Assembly: GCA_002731825.1 (NCBI GenBank)
Contig: PCCS01000015.1
Location: 1 to 56,543, forward strand
Reading direction: 5' to 3'
DNA length: 56,543 nucleotides
Origin: Myxococcales bacterium
GTDB lineage: Bacteria; Myxococcota_A; Bradymonadia; UBA7976; UBA1532
Shown here piece after piece: positions 17,859-27,369 of the stretch. How positions within the stretch are numbered: the stretch's first letter is position 1; the number at the start of each line of letters is the position of its first letter. Both the position numbers and the translations under genes were made by a program. Below the pieces are notes generated by a model. That model did not search any database. It saw nothing but the letters and a program-made list of their open reading frames with translations, and had not been told where the DNA came from.

Positions 17859-20243
17859 CTATGTTCGCTGCTGGCCCGAGACCCGTTCAGCCAACGAGGC
17901 CCATACGCGGTCTTCCATATCTCGAACCTCGACGTCTTTTAAGGTTCGGTCATCGTGGCGTACGGTCATTGACCAAGCCAGACATTTCAGCCCGTCGCCG
18001 AGCTCGGCGCTTCGAAAGACCGATTGAAACGACACGTCACGGATCAGAGTGTCGTCAACGCATGCGATGGCCTGTCGCACATCGTCGGCTCTGACCGATT
18101 CTTCGACGACAACGGCGAAATCTCTATAGACGGCGGGGAACTTAGGCAACGCGCTGTAGGTGAGTTCCTGGACAGCTTTTGCTCGCCAGGCGTCGATGTT
18201 AATTTCAATGATGGCCGCTTGGTGCTCCAGGCCCAATTGATTGAGCGTCAATGGATGAACGTCTGCCAGATATCCAATTTGAATCCCATCTGCAGATAAA
18301 CAGGCTTGCCTGATCGGATGGACCCAAGGTCCGCTGTTGACGTTGCCTTGTGTCAGATTTGGACGGCCCCGATCAATGGCAATTCCCAGGCCGAGTACGA
18401 GGCCTTTAGCCTGTTGGAAGCGGTCAGCTGGCCCACCCTTCTTGGCGATGAGAATCCCCAAAGTTGTCGGTTGGTGAGGCAGCTCAGTCTCGTCATCTGC
18501 AGGCTTGAATACCCGTCCTATCTCAAAGATATTAACGGATTCGAATCGCCGTTCATTCTTGACCAGTGCGGCCAGTAGATTGGGCGCTAAGCTGGTCCGC
18601 ATGGCTGGCATTTCAGCGCTGATGGCATTGGCTAAGAACAAGCGTTTCTGAGGTATAGAGTCGATTTTTTCGAGGAGCGGTTCGTTATCAAAGGAGTAGG
18701 TGAGCACTTCGTCTAGTCCAGCCCCTTGAGTGAGATAGCTTCGGATAGCCCGCTCAAATTCCTTTTGCTTATTTTCTGCTGGTTTAGCGAGAGTCACAGC
18801 CGGTGGTGTTGGAGCGATATTGTCATAGCCATAGCTTCGACCGATCTCTTCCACCAAGTCGGCGGCGATAGAAATGTCTTTTGTCGCCCGCCATGTGGGG
18901 ACAGTGACCCGCAGCCCTGTGTCTCGCTTTTCAATTTGGAAACCGAGTCGGGTCAGATAATTATCGATGGTATCTTCTGGCAGCGTCGTCCCTAAACGGC
19001 GGTGAACAAGATCATAACTTAAGTCGATGACCGGCTGTTCGACCGGCCGGGGAAATCGGTCCATGAAAGCTGATGTGATGGTCAGAGTCGGACAGAGTTC
19101 TTTTAAGAGTACGCAAAAGGCTTTGGATGCATCCTCGGCGAGGTTCGGATCCAGAGACTTCTCAAACCGCGCAGATGAATCCGTTCTTAAACCAAGTCTG
19201 GAACTGGTCATACGCACTGTGGATGCATTGAATGTGGCCGATTCCAGCACGATGGCTGTTGTGTCGTCCTTAATCTCCGAATTGAGTCCGCCCATAATGC
19301 CGGCCAGTGCCACGCCGCGTTCGCCATCTGCAATCAAGAGGTCACTGGGCGTCAAGTGGCGTTCAGTTTCATCCAGGGTTGTAAACCGTTCACCGTTCTG
19401 TGCATGACGGATGGTAATGCAGTCCCCATTGATTTGACCGGCGTCGAATGCGTGGAGGGGATTGCCAAGGTCAAGCATCACGAAATTGGTGGCATCAACT
19501 GCATTATTGATACTGCGAATACCAACACGGTGTAGCAGGATTTTTAGCCATAATGGTGATGGGGCAATGGTCACCTGGTCCATGGTCACAGCCGTGTAGC
19601 GAAAGCAGGACTCAGGGGCTTGAATCGCGATCTCTAAGGGGGGGGCAGACGTGTATTCGACCGACAAATCTTGGACCTTGAGTGGACGTCCAACCAAGGC
19701 TGCCACCTCACGGGCGATGCCCCTATGGCCCCAACAATCAGGCCGATGTGTCAGCGACTTATTGTCGATTTCGAAAAGCACATCTTCAATGGGAAATAAA
19801 TCGCCTAAGGATGTACCCGGCTTAGGTTCGTCGGTGAGCACCATAATGCCGTCGTTGTCTTCACTCAAACCGAGTTCTGCTTCGCTCGCGATCATCCCCT
19901 GTGAGAGATGACCTCGGACCGTGCGCTCCTCAATCTTGAGATCACCCAATTGCATCCCCGGTAGGACCACTGGAACACGTTGCCCCGCGTCAATGTTGGG
20001 GGCGCCACAGATGATTTGTCTGGGCGCTGAATCACCGGTATCGACCTGGCAGACATGCAAATGTGTCCCGTCGATGTGGGCCGCCTCTAGGACGTGGCCG
20101 ACAACGCATTGAGCGGCGTCTTGGCCTAGCCGGTGAACGCCCTCTAATTCCGCGACATTGAGAGTGAAGCGGTTTGCAAGTTCATCTAAATCAACGCCAT
20201 CTAAGTCCACGTGGCGAGCTAACCAATTACATGAGATCAACAT
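17859..20243 (-). CDS. pheT: Phenylalanine--tRNA ligase beta subunit
   Basis: The 794-residue beta subunit partners PheS in the (alpha-beta)2 synthetase that charges tRNA-Phe. The domain order is normal: an N-terminal tRNA-binding (EMAP-like) domain near VVGHVLEAAHIDGTHLHVCQ, B3/B4 editing region with DLGNPLHAFDA, B5 domain, the catalytic-like core (RAIRSYLTQGAGLDEVLTYSF), and the C-terminal ferredoxin-like anticodon-binding domain (LPKFPAVYRDFAVVVEE). Length is that of bacterial PheT. The ATG at 20243 lies 5 bases after the pheS stop and uses an AGGGG site inside the pheS 3' end, so the genes are co-transcribed and coupled. Confidence 0.97.
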   Translation of the reverse strand: MLISCNWLARHVDLDGVDLDELANRFTLNVAELEGVHRLGQDAAQCVVGHVLEAAHIDGTHLHVCQVDTGDSAPRQIICGAPNIDAGQRVPVVLPGMQLGDLKIEERTVRGHLSQGMIASEAELGLSEDNDGIMVLTDEPKPGTSLGDLFPIEDVLFEIDNKSLTHRPDCWGHRGIAREVAALVGRPLKVQDLSVEYTSAPPLEIAIQAPESCFRYTAVTMDQVTIAPSPLWLKILLHRVGIRSINNAVDATNFVMLDLGNPLHAFDAGQINGDCITIRHAQNGERFTTLDETERHLTPSDLLIADGERGVALAGIMGGLNSEIKDDTTAIVLESATFNASTVRMTSSRLGLRTDSSARFEKSLDPNLAEDASKAFCVLLKELCPTLTITSAFMDRFPRPVEQPVIDLSYDLVHRRLGTTLPEDTIDNYLTRLGFQIEKRDTGLRVTVPTWRATKDISIAADLVEEIGRSYGYDNIAPTPPAVTLAKPAENKQKEFERAIRSYLTQGAGLDEVLTYSFDNEPLLEKIDSIPQKRLFLANAISAEMPAMRTSLAPNLLAALVKNERRFESVNIFEIGRVFKPADDETELPHQPTTLGILIAKKGGPADRFQQAKGLVLGLGIAIDRGRPNLTQGNVNSGPWVHPIRQACLSADGIQIGYLADVHPLTLNQLGLEHQAAIIEINIDAWRAKAVQELTYSALPKFPAVYRDFAVVVEESVRADDVRQAIACVDDTLIRDVSFQSVFRSAELGDGLKCLAWSMTVRHDDRTLKDVEVRDMEDRVWASLAERVSGQQRT

Positions 20244-20248
20244 CCGTC

Positions 20249-21277
20249 TTACCCCTGCCTAAATTGTGAGATGAATCTCAGGTCACCGGCCATGATGTGT
20301 CGGATGTCTTCCACTTGGTATTTCATCATCATCAGTCGAGACAAACCGAGGCCGAAAGCCCAACCAGACCACTCATCTGGATCGAGTCCACCATGACGCA
20401 GGACCTCCGGATGAACGAGACCGCATGGTAGTAATTCCAACCACCCGCTCTGCTTGCATACGGAACACCCTGACCCGCCACAGACCTGACACTGAATGTC
20501 CAGTTCAAAGCCCGGTTCGACGAATGGGAAATATCCGGGTCTTAAGCGAATGGTCACGTCGCGCTCAAAAATCGCTTCCAGTAAGGTCTTCATGGAATAG
20601 ATCAAGTTCGAAACGCTGATCTCGCGCTCGATCATCAGGCCTTCGACTTGGTGAAACGTATGTTCGTGAGATGCATCGATTTTCTCGAAGCGAAATACTT
20701 TCCCCGGGAAAATCGCGCGAAACGGCGGCTTGAATGTTCGCATCGCTCTGATCTGCCCCGGTGACGTATGGGTTCGCAAGAGGTGCCCGTTCTTTAACCA
20801 AAATGTGTCCTGCATGTCCCGTGCTGGGTGATCGGCCGGAATATTGAGGGCTTCAAAGTTGAAATATTCCGACTCGACCTCTGGGTAGTCGAGTAGGTGA
20901 AAGCCCATGGCGCGAAACACATCCTCGATGTGATAGGTGATTTTAGTGAGCGGGTGGAGTGCGCCGACTGTCGGCCGATCGCTGGGCAGAGTCGCATCGA
21001 AGTGAGGATCGTTGCATAGCGCTTGAATCCGCGCCGTCTCAATGCTGGCCCGCTGAGTCTCGATGGCTGTTTGTACAGACGAACGTACTTCATTGACCCG
21101 CTGACCTATGATCGGCCGTTGCTCATTGGGTACATCTCGCATGCCCCGGAGGATGGCCGTCAATGCACCTTTCTTGCCCAAGTAGTGAACTTCTAATTCA
21201 CGAAGGGCTGCCTCTTCTGTCGCTTTTTCGACGGCCGAAAGGGCCTCTGTCTCCAAAGCGTTTAATTGCTCGATCAT
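20249..21277 (-). CDS. pheS: Phenylalanine--tRNA ligase alpha subunit
   Basis: The catalytic subunit of phenylalanyl-tRNA synthetase, 342 residues. It has an N-terminal coiled coil (LETEALSAVEKATEEAALRE), class II motif 2 (FRAIFPGKVFRFEKIDASHE) and motif 3 (WAFGLGLSRLMMMKY), and the phenylalanine pocket segment THTSPGQIRAM. A CxxC-rich insert (CQVCGGSGCSVCKQSG) replaces the usual short turn before GWLEL; this form is common in many bacteria. AGGAG lies 6 bases before ATG 21277; a GTG one codon earlier is possible. It is the first gene of the pheST pair. Confidence 0.97.
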   Translation of the reverse strand: MIEQLNALETEALSAVEKATEEAALRELEVHYLGKKGALTAILRGMRDVPNEQRPIIGQRVNEVRSSVQTAIETQRASIETARIQALCNDPHFDATLPSDRPTVGALHPLTKITYHIEDVFRAMGFHLLDYPEVESEYFNFEALNIPADHPARDMQDTFWLKNGHLLRTHTSPGQIRAMRTFKPPFRAIFPGKVFRFEKIDASHEHTFHQVEGLMIEREISVSNLIYSMKTLLEAIFERDVTIRLRPGYFPFVEPGFELDIQCQVCGGSGCSVCKQSGWLELLPCGLVHPEVLRHGGLDPDEWSGWAFGLGLSRLMMMKYQVEDIRHIMAGDLRFISQFRQG

Positions 21278-21453
21278 CACCTACTCCTCTGAACGCCACA
21301 CACGGACATGCCCGAAGGCGCGCCACGTTACCTGGACAGGCCGCTCTAGTCGAGTCCTAAACGATGCCAACGGGTTATAATTCCCCTCGGGGAAATGAGG
21401 CAGAGCCAGGGCGATATTGCCGCTAAATGAAATGGGATAAGCACAAAACAAAA

Positions 21454-21477
21454 CACCCGAGGCTTTCACCTCGGGTG
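21454..21477 (-). terminator. Intrinsic terminator after the MopE-repeat gene
   Basis: Perfect 9-base stem CACCCGAGG (21454-21462) and CCTCGGGTG (21469-21477) with a 6-base loop. Read on the minus strand it is followed by a T-rich tract (TTTTGTTTTG), placing it about 28 bases after the stop of the lipoprotein gene ending at 21505. It also insulates pheS from that gene. Confidence 0.85.
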
Positions 21478-21504
21478 CGGGTACACAAACGTGTGTTTGA
21501 CGCT

Positions 21505-24258
21505 TTACGGTTCGAAGTATTCGATTTCGACTTCAAATGTTGTCAGCTCACCTTCCTCGCGGTTGACGAGGTCTTCGATGAGAAGTTCCAAGGTACCGGT
21601 TGCTGGACGTCCTAGGAACGCAGCATAAGTGCGCTCTGGACCTGGGTCGAAGTTAATGTCTCCTCCTGTGAACGGCAGGAAGTCATCATCTTCACCGCCA
21701 TCACGGCCATCATCATCGCCCTGTTGGTCCCAGATAACCTGCAAAGGTTGGCCGTCCCAGAGTAAGGTCAGTCGAAGATTACGGAGGTCAGTGTGTCGTA
21801 AGACCAAGTCGCGAATGGCGACGTGGCGTAAGACAGCGCCTTCCGGTGCGCCCGCAAATTGAAGCGGCACACGGACTTCGCCTGGATCGGGGATGACAAC
21901 ATCCTCATCGATTTCTGCTCGTGCCCGTCCGATTCGGCCAGCTGAGCGAAACAGTCGATATGAATTCTGTGAACCTGAAAAACCGAAGACGCGCACGAAG
22001 TATGTGCCGCGGTCTAGTTCCGTCTCGATGACCTCATTACTGGTCACACTACCGGAGAAAGCGACCCGATTGTTCTCTGCATCGAAAATTTGAATATCGA
22101 TGTCTTGCCCAGGCGCGTGGTCGAACAAGACGTCGATGCGAACATCTTCTGCTCGCTGCAACTCGAAGGTGTACCAGTCATCATCGTATGAGCAGATTTG
22201 ACGTGATGTACCCGGTTCTGGGAACTCAACTGCAGCGTCAGCCGAGTCATTTTGCTCCCCGTTAAACCCACGGGCTAAGTCCGTCACATCATCGTCGATA
22301 CATTGGTCAAAGACGTGAACAGTCATGCCATATGATGCTTCGCCGCCGAAGGAGAAGAGCTCATAGACTCGGAGCACATAGGTGCCAGCGGCCGGTGCAC
22401 GTTGCAAGTAGACGGTTTCATTATCGGTCACAGATAGGCTGCTGGCGATAAATGTGGGGTCTGGATTGTTCGGGTCATCGGACAAACGATAGAGCACGAT
22501 GTCGATGTCGCCGTCGATGTGACGGAATGTAACGTCGATCTCGAGTCCGTCGCCTTCAGCTAAATCGACGCGGTAGGAGTCCGTGTCACCAGGGCACAGG
22601 CGGAGACCACCGTATTGAATGCCGCTGGACCGGGTCGCTTCTACAAGGCTCGCGTTGGCGATGTCGCCGTTATCGCCTGCAACATCAAACATATCGTCTT
22701 CGCAGACATCAGACGTCGATTCATCACAATCATCATCGAGCCCATTGTTCGGAATTTCGAAGGCGCCGGGGATATCCGGATTGTTTGGTGCACAATCATT
22801 TTCATCTGCGACGCCGTCTCCGTCCGTATCGACCGGCGCTTCGTCCTGACATGCTTCATCACGCCCGTTGCAATTATTATCGACGCCGTCGTCACAGTTT
22901 GTCATGGCATCCTCAATGACATCGGGATTGATATCGGCGTTGCTGTCATCGCAATCATTGGCTCGGAGGAAGCCGTCGTTGTCAAGGTCGTCATCAGCCG
23001 TTTGGCCGTTACAATCATCATCGACGCCGTTGTACGGGATTTCTTCAGCGTCTGGGTTCACCGCGGCCGATTCATCATTGCAATCGGCGCCTCGGGGACC
23101 ACCATCAAAACCATCGGAGTCTGCATCAGTATCGTCAGTTTCAGCGTTACAGTCGTCATCGATTCCGTTGTAGTAGATTTCCTGGTTATTCGGTGAACGG
23201 TCAGCGTTGTTGTCATCGCAATCGTCAGGTCGATTCACGCCGTCTCGGTCAAGATCGTTGTCGGGCGTGTTTGGATCGCAGTCATCATCCTTGCCGTTAT
23301 AAGCAATCTCGACTGCGTTCGGATTAACCGCAGGGTCCTCATCGTTACAATCGCCCTGAGCTTCAGAGACGCCATCCATGTCACCGTCGTCATTGGCCGC
23401 TACGCGGTCCGCACCGTCACAGTCTTCGTCGACGCCATTGCCTGGGATGTCGCGACCCTCGGGGTTGATGTTTGCATTCATATCGTCGCAATCATCGCCG
23501 CCTATTTCTGTCGCGTCGTAGCCGTCTCGGTCAACGTCCGTGTCCGATGTTCGCTCGTTACAATCATCGTCGATGCGGTTATACGGAATTTCGGCCTGGT
23601 CTGGGTTGACTTGGGCGCTCATATCATCGCAATCGCCGCGTTCGACCGTCCAGCCGTCGCCATCACGGTCCATGCTAGAACACGCGACATCGACCCCATC
23701 ACAGTTATTGTCAATGCCATCGCCGCAGCGCTGCTGACCGTCTTCGATTACGTTCGGATTGACATTCGGATCGTTATCATCGCAGTCCATCAACCCACAA
23801 TCGGCGCCGATGCCAAAACCGTCGCCATCGTTGTCTGTGCAATCGCGTGGGCGCTCAACACATTCGTTATTTATGCAGTTTGTATTGCCTTGGCAGTGTG
23901 TATCATCTGCACATTGAACGTTTCGGCATTCGCCCTCGATGCAAAAGCCCATGGCACAGTCTTCGTGGCGCTGACATCCATTCATAGGTCGGTTGACGCA
24001 TTGTCTGGAAAGCGTGTCGCACATCATCCCATTCGGGCAGGGGACATCAGCCGCGCATACACCGGGTTGGCAAGAGCCACTCACGCAGACGGAACCGGCC
24101 ATGCACTCGCGGCTCGCGGAACACCCGAGCGTAGACGTACCCATGTCAACAGTCGCTGGTGGGAATGTGACGGACGGTCGGGAGGTTTCCTCATCGCCAC
24201 AAGCGACGATGAACATGCTTAGAAAAGCTAAGACACAAAATTGATGTACCATTTTCAT
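21505..24258 (-). CDS. MopE-repeat metal-binding lipoprotein with PPC-like and P domains
   Basis: The 917-residue precursor has a lipobox signal (FLSMFIVAC, Cys20), then a Cys-rich stretch to about residue 150. Eight tandem MopE-type 'putative metal-binding' repeats follow at about 155-520, each of the form DCDD-x(5)-NP-x(3)-EIPYNG-x-DDDC. Two pre-peptidase C-terminal (PPC)-like beta domains lie at about 530-755 (FVRVFGF and YVLRVYE blocks), and a P/Homo-B-type domain ends the chain (about 785-917, ending LTTFEVEIEYFEP). MopE repeats are known from a surface copper protein of Methylococcus; here the acidic loops could bind calcium or copper (inference). No protease catalytic domain is present, although PPC and P domains usually accompany one. 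It likely faces the outside of the cell. Confidence 0.85.
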   Translation of the reverse strand: MKMVHQFCVLAFLSMFIVACGDEETSRPSVTFPPATVDMGTSTLGCSASRECMAGSVCVSGSCQPGVCAADVPCPNGMMCDTLSRQCVNRPMNGCQRHEDCAMGFCIEGECRNVQCADDTHCQGNTNCINNECVERPRDCTDNDGDGFGIGADCGLMDCDDNDPNVNPNVIEDGQQRCGDGIDNNCDGVDVACSSMDRDGDGWTVERGDCDDMSAQVNPDQAEIPYNRIDDDCNERTSDTDVDRDGYDATEIGGDDCDDMNANINPEGRDIPGNGVDEDCDGADRVAANDDGDMDGVSEAQGDCNDEDPAVNPNAVEIAYNGKDDDCDPNTPDNDLDRDGVNRPDDCDDNNADRSPNNQEIYYNGIDDDCNAETDDTDADSDGFDGGPRGADCNDESAAVNPDAEEIPYNGVDDDCNGQTADDDLDNDGFLRANDCDDSNADINPDVIEDAMTNCDDGVDNNCNGRDEACQDEAPVDTDGDGVADENDCAPNNPDIPGAFEIPNNGLDDDCDESTSDVCEDDMFDVAGDNGDIANASLVEATRSSGIQYGGLRLCPGDTDSYRVDLAEGDGLEIDVTFRHIDGDIDIVLYRLSDDPNNPDPTFIASSLSVTDNETVYLQRAPAAGTYVLRVYELFSFGGEASYGMTVHVFDQCIDDDVTDLARGFNGEQNDSADAAVEFPEPGTSRQICSYDDDWYTFELQRAEDVRIDVLFDHAPGQDIDIQIFDAENNRVAFSGSVTSNEVIETELDRGTYFVRVFGFSGSQNSYRLFRSAGRIGRARAEIDEDVVIPDPGEVRVPLQFAGAPEGAVLRHVAIRDLVLRHTDLRNLRLTLLWDGQPLQVIWDQQGDDDGRDGGEDDDFLPFTGGDINFDPGPERTYAAFLGRPATGTLELLIEDLVNREEGELTTFEVEIEYFEP

Positions 24259-24712
24259 GGTCTGTCTCCTGAGTTAAATCGAGTATTCTCAAATGAAAAT
24301 CGGCGTGAAAAGTTGGCGGATCCTACAGCAAAATGAGCCGTAGATCGAGCATTTAAAGCAAAAGAAGTCGAATGGGATTTGCTCCCGTCTGATTATTCAA
24401 TGTTTACTGGGGGTTGCGCTTATGAATATTTACTACATGTCCCTGGGCCATCGTCTGTGATTACATGTGTCGTCCATTTTGTGTGGCTGAGAGCCTCGAT
24501 GCCAAGTTCAGGCCGTCATCCTGTTAAAATTGAGCAGGCGCATATCCGGCGTGGGCCGATCGCCGCAACACAGGCTGGACACTGAGCGTGTGCATCTAGG
24601 TGAGAATACTAATGGACAGATGGCGCTGTCAGATATATTCACGAAGCGTCCAACGGTGTTCTCAGTTTTGACTGACTCACCAAAGCAATATTTCGTGTGA
24701 GGAAACCCATAC
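24259..24712. other. Divergent intergenic region upstream of the iron transporter
   Basis: Moderately AT-rich spacer between two divergent lipoprotein genes, large enough for two promoters. A possible weak promoter for fbpA is TTGACT near 24668 with TATTTC 15 bases on. No clear Fur-box-like 19-mer palindrome is seen despite the iron transporter downstream. No ORF with a ribosome binding site is present. Confidence 0.35.
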
Positions 24713-25780
24713 ATGACTCGTATTCTAACCGCATTACTGCTGCTGCTAGCGGCGCTATCGGGATGCCAAGGTGAATCACCGCAGACGCCCGCGACGCCAT
24801 CTGTGAAAACAGATGTTCAAAAGCCTCAGACGACAACGACAGAAAAGACCAAGGCTAAACTGGTTGTTTATTCGGGTCGAAGCGCCAAGTTAGTTGAGCC
24901 TCTATTGAGCCTTTTTGAGGCGAAAACAGGGATTAAGGTGCGTGTGCGTTTTGACAAAAGCACCCAGACGCTCGCCAATCGAATTGCCAGCGAAGGTCAG
25001 GTCGGCGAAGCAGACGTGTTCTTTGCCCAGGATTCCGGCTACCTCGGCGCGCTGGCAAAAGCAGGGCATCTCCAAGCCTTACCAAAGGCTGTGCTTGACC
25101 GGGTGCCTGAAAACTATCGCGATAAAGATGGCAAGTGGGTTGCGACAAGTGGCCGCGCACGCGTCCTTGTCTACAGTCCAGAGCGCGTCAAAGTTGAGGA
25201 CTTACCAAGCGGGCTAGAGGCTCTCGCTGATCCAAAGTGGACAGGTCGAATAGGTTGGGCGCCGAGCAATTCCAGTTATCAAGCTCACGTGAGCGGTTTG
25301 AGAGCGCTGTGGGGCGAAGAGAAAACCAAGAACTGGCTTGCGAAAATGAGGGCGGTCGAACCGAAAGTCTACCCAAAGAATTCGCCTCAAGTAAAAGCGG
25401 TTTCGAGTGGCGAGATCGATATCGGCTGGGTCAATCACTATTACTTACATCGCCTCAAGGCGGCTAATCCGAGTTTGAAGGCGGCTAACTATTCGTTCCG
25501 GGACCAATCCGATGCAGGCAATCTGCTGATGTTGAGTGGCGTAGCTGTGACGGCTCATGCGAAGAATGTTCGCTCGGCACGGGCGCTCGCACAATTCCTA
25601 GTCTCCGACGAAGCACAAAATTATTTTGCTCAGACGGTGTACGAATACCCAACCGTTTCGGGGATTAAAACACATAAGAATGTACCTCCGAAATCCGGGG
25701 GGTGGGCTGCGGTCGAGCAATCGGCCTTATCCGATGTCGTCGGGACTGTGAAACTCCTCCGACAGCTCGGCCTCCAGTAG
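24713..25780 (+). CDS. fbpA: Ferric iron ABC transporter substrate-binding lipoprotein, FbpA family
   Basis: The 355-residue protein begins with a lipobox signal (LLAALSGC, Cys18) and a Thr/Lys-rich linker, so it is tethered rather than free in the periplasm. The mature domain has the FbpA-family beginning LVVYSGRS, the FEAKTGIKV strand and the dityrosine ferric-binding motif NHYYLHRL. At the first position, where many FbpA proteins have a His ligand, an Arg follows SG, as in FutA-like proteins. It should bind Fe3+ and deliver it to the permease encoded next. GAGGAAA precedes ATG 24713. Its stop lies 8 bases before the TTG start of the permease gene, so the three genes form one operon. Confidence 0.88.
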   Translation: MTRILTALLLLLAALSGCQGESPQTPATPSVKTDVQKPQTTTTEKTKAKLVVYSGRSAKLVEPLLSLFEAKTGIKVRVRFDKSTQTLANRIASEGQVGEADVFFAQDSGYLGALAKAGHLQALPKAVLDRVPENYRDKDGKWVATSGRARVLVYSPERVKVEDLPSGLEALADPKWTGRIGWAPSNSSYQAHVSGLRALWGEEKTKNWLAKMRAVEPKVYPKNSPQVKAVSSGEIDIGWVNHYYLHRLKAANPSLKAANYSFRDQSDAGNLLMLSGVAVTAHAKNVRSARALAQFLVSDEAQNYFAQTVYEYPTVSGIKTHKNVPPKSGGWAAVEQSALSDVVGTVKLLRQLGLQ

Positions 25781-25788
25781 GGGGCTGC

Positions 25789-27369
25789 TTGCACGTTGGT
25801 CCCGATAGGTCGGCTCCGGTTTGGTTGTGGTGCTTGGGGCTTTTAATCATCCTGGGCGTTCTTCTGCCCATCGTAGGACTGATCCTCGCCTATCGTGAAC
25901 CGCCCGGGCTATTCGGAGCGCCGGAGCTGACATTTGAGCGTGTTTGGCCCCTTCTACTCAAGAGTCTCGCATTGAGTAGCTTGGTGAGTTGTTTCAGCCT
26001 CTTGATTGGAACGTGGTTCGCTTGGTGTGAGACCCGCATGGCCTATAGCGGGCGTCGCATACTCGCCTTTCTCTCCATTCTCGCCCTCGCGACCCCCAGT
26101 TATCTCATCGCAACGATCGTTCGAGAGCAATTTGCGCCCGCTGGCTTTTTTGGCAACATGTTGGGTCTTGACGGCACATTTACAGGGTTTTGGCCATCGG
26201 TGCTGGTTCTCACCGTGGCCTGCACACCCTACGTCCATCTTTTGGCGGCTGCCGCATTGCGCCGTTGTCCGATAGCAGAAGAAGACGCCGCGCGAAGTCT
26301 CGGTGCCAGTCCTGCTCGTGTATTGAAGACGGTCATCGCCCCGCGCCTGAGATCGACATGGTCGTTCGCCCTTGTGTTAGTTGGTCTCTACGTGGTCAGC
26401 GATTTCGGCGCGGTTGCAATTCTCGATTGCGAAGTGTTGACCTGGGAACTCTACAAGGCCCGTGACGGGCGCGAAGCCGTTGCCCTCGCCTTTGGCCTAT
26501 TATTAGTGGTTCTCCCACTTCTTGCCGCTGTTCGACTCTTGAAAAGTCACCGTTTCGAAGACAGAACGCAGGTGCATCGACGGGTCGATAGAAAACCACT
26601 GCCTGTCACCGTTCTCACTCTCACCTGGTTCCTGCACGGCATGGTCATTGGCCTCGGTGTTATCCTACCCTTCGTCTCCTTATTTGGGTGGATCCAAGGA
26701 GGACTCGAAAACCAAGTGGAGTTCTCACCGGTTTTGACACCGGGTCTGACAACACTTTTCATCGCAGGACTGAGTGCCATTGCAGTCGTCATCGCGTCTG
26801 CACTCGTCGCTTATCTCGCTCATATTGTCCGGCCGCGCACAGCAGCCTGGATTGAAAATGCTGTGTATGTCACCAGCAGTCTTCCCGGTATTTTAGTGGC
26901 CGTTGGGATTTTGAAATTAGTCGTGGGTTTGAAACGGCAGGCATCTCATGATCTGTGGCCTTGGCTGGACGCGCTGGGCTTGTTTCTTTTGGTCGGTTAC
27001 ATCATGCGTTTTTTGTCTCAAGGCTATGCGGCCATTTTTCCGGGTATCGAACGCCTCGACCAGTCACAAATTGAAGCCGCTCGAAGTCTTGGGAGTACGC
27101 GTGCGAGATCGTTTCGTCGAGTGGTTCTGCCGGCGCTCAAGCCAAGCTTATTAGCCGCTTATGCGCTGCTGTTTCTCAGTATCGCTAAGGAGTTACCCAT
27201 TACCTTGATGCTGATTCCACTGGGTCATACCACGCTGTCTTATCGCATATTTGACGGTCAGCAAGAAGGGTCGCTGCCAGACGTTGGTTTGGCAGGCATG
27301 ACATTACTGCTTATGGCGTTTATCTTACAAATACTGATTACTCGATGGAGCCGTGATGACGGAGTGTAA
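25789..27369 (+). CDS. fbpB: Ferric iron ABC transporter permease, FbpB type (two fused permease domains)
   Basis: About 526 residues. The start is set at TTG 25789 because AGGGGG sits about 5 bases upstream and earlier in-frame starts overlap fbpA by up to 79 bases. About a dozen hydrophobic helices form two BPD-transporter halves, each with its own EAA coupling loop: EEDAARSLGASPARVLKTVI in the first half and QIEAARSLGSTRARSFRRVV in the second. Such fused permeases are normal for FbpB, which pairs with one binding protein and one ATPase. It moves Fe3+ across the inner membrane. The stop overlaps the next gene by 14 to 17 bases. Confidence 0.9.
   Translation: MHVGPDRSAPVWLWCLGLLIILGVLLPIVGLILAYREPPGLFGAPELTFERVWPLLLKSLALSSLVSCFSLLIGTWFAWCETRMAYSGRRILAFLSILALATPSYLIATIVREQFAPAGFFGNMLGLDGTFTGFWPSVLVLTVACTPYVHLLAAAALRRCPIAEEDAARSLGASPARVLKTVIAPRLRSTWSFALVLVGLYVVSDFGAVAILDCEVLTWELYKARDGREAVALAFGLLLVVLPLLAAVRLLKSHRFEDRTQVHRRVDRKPLPVTVLTLTWFLHGMVIGLGVILPFVSLFGWIQGGLENQVEFSPVLTPGLTTLFIAGLSAIAVVIASALVAYLAHIVRPRTAAWIENAVYVTSSLPGILVAVGILKLVVGLKRQASHDLWPWLDALGLFLLVGYIMRFLSQGYAAIFPGIERLDQSQIEAARSLGSTRARSFRRVVLPALKPSLLAAYALLFLSIAKELPITLMLIPLGHTTLSYRIFDGQQEGSLPDVGLAGMTLLLMAFILQILITRWSRDDGV

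Noticed and set aside
22615..23196. 193-codon plus-strand frame rich in Ile/Val, looking like a membrane protein
   Set aside because: It lies antisense to the MopE repeats (Asp codons read as Ile/Val), a common artefact of GAT/GAC-rich genes.
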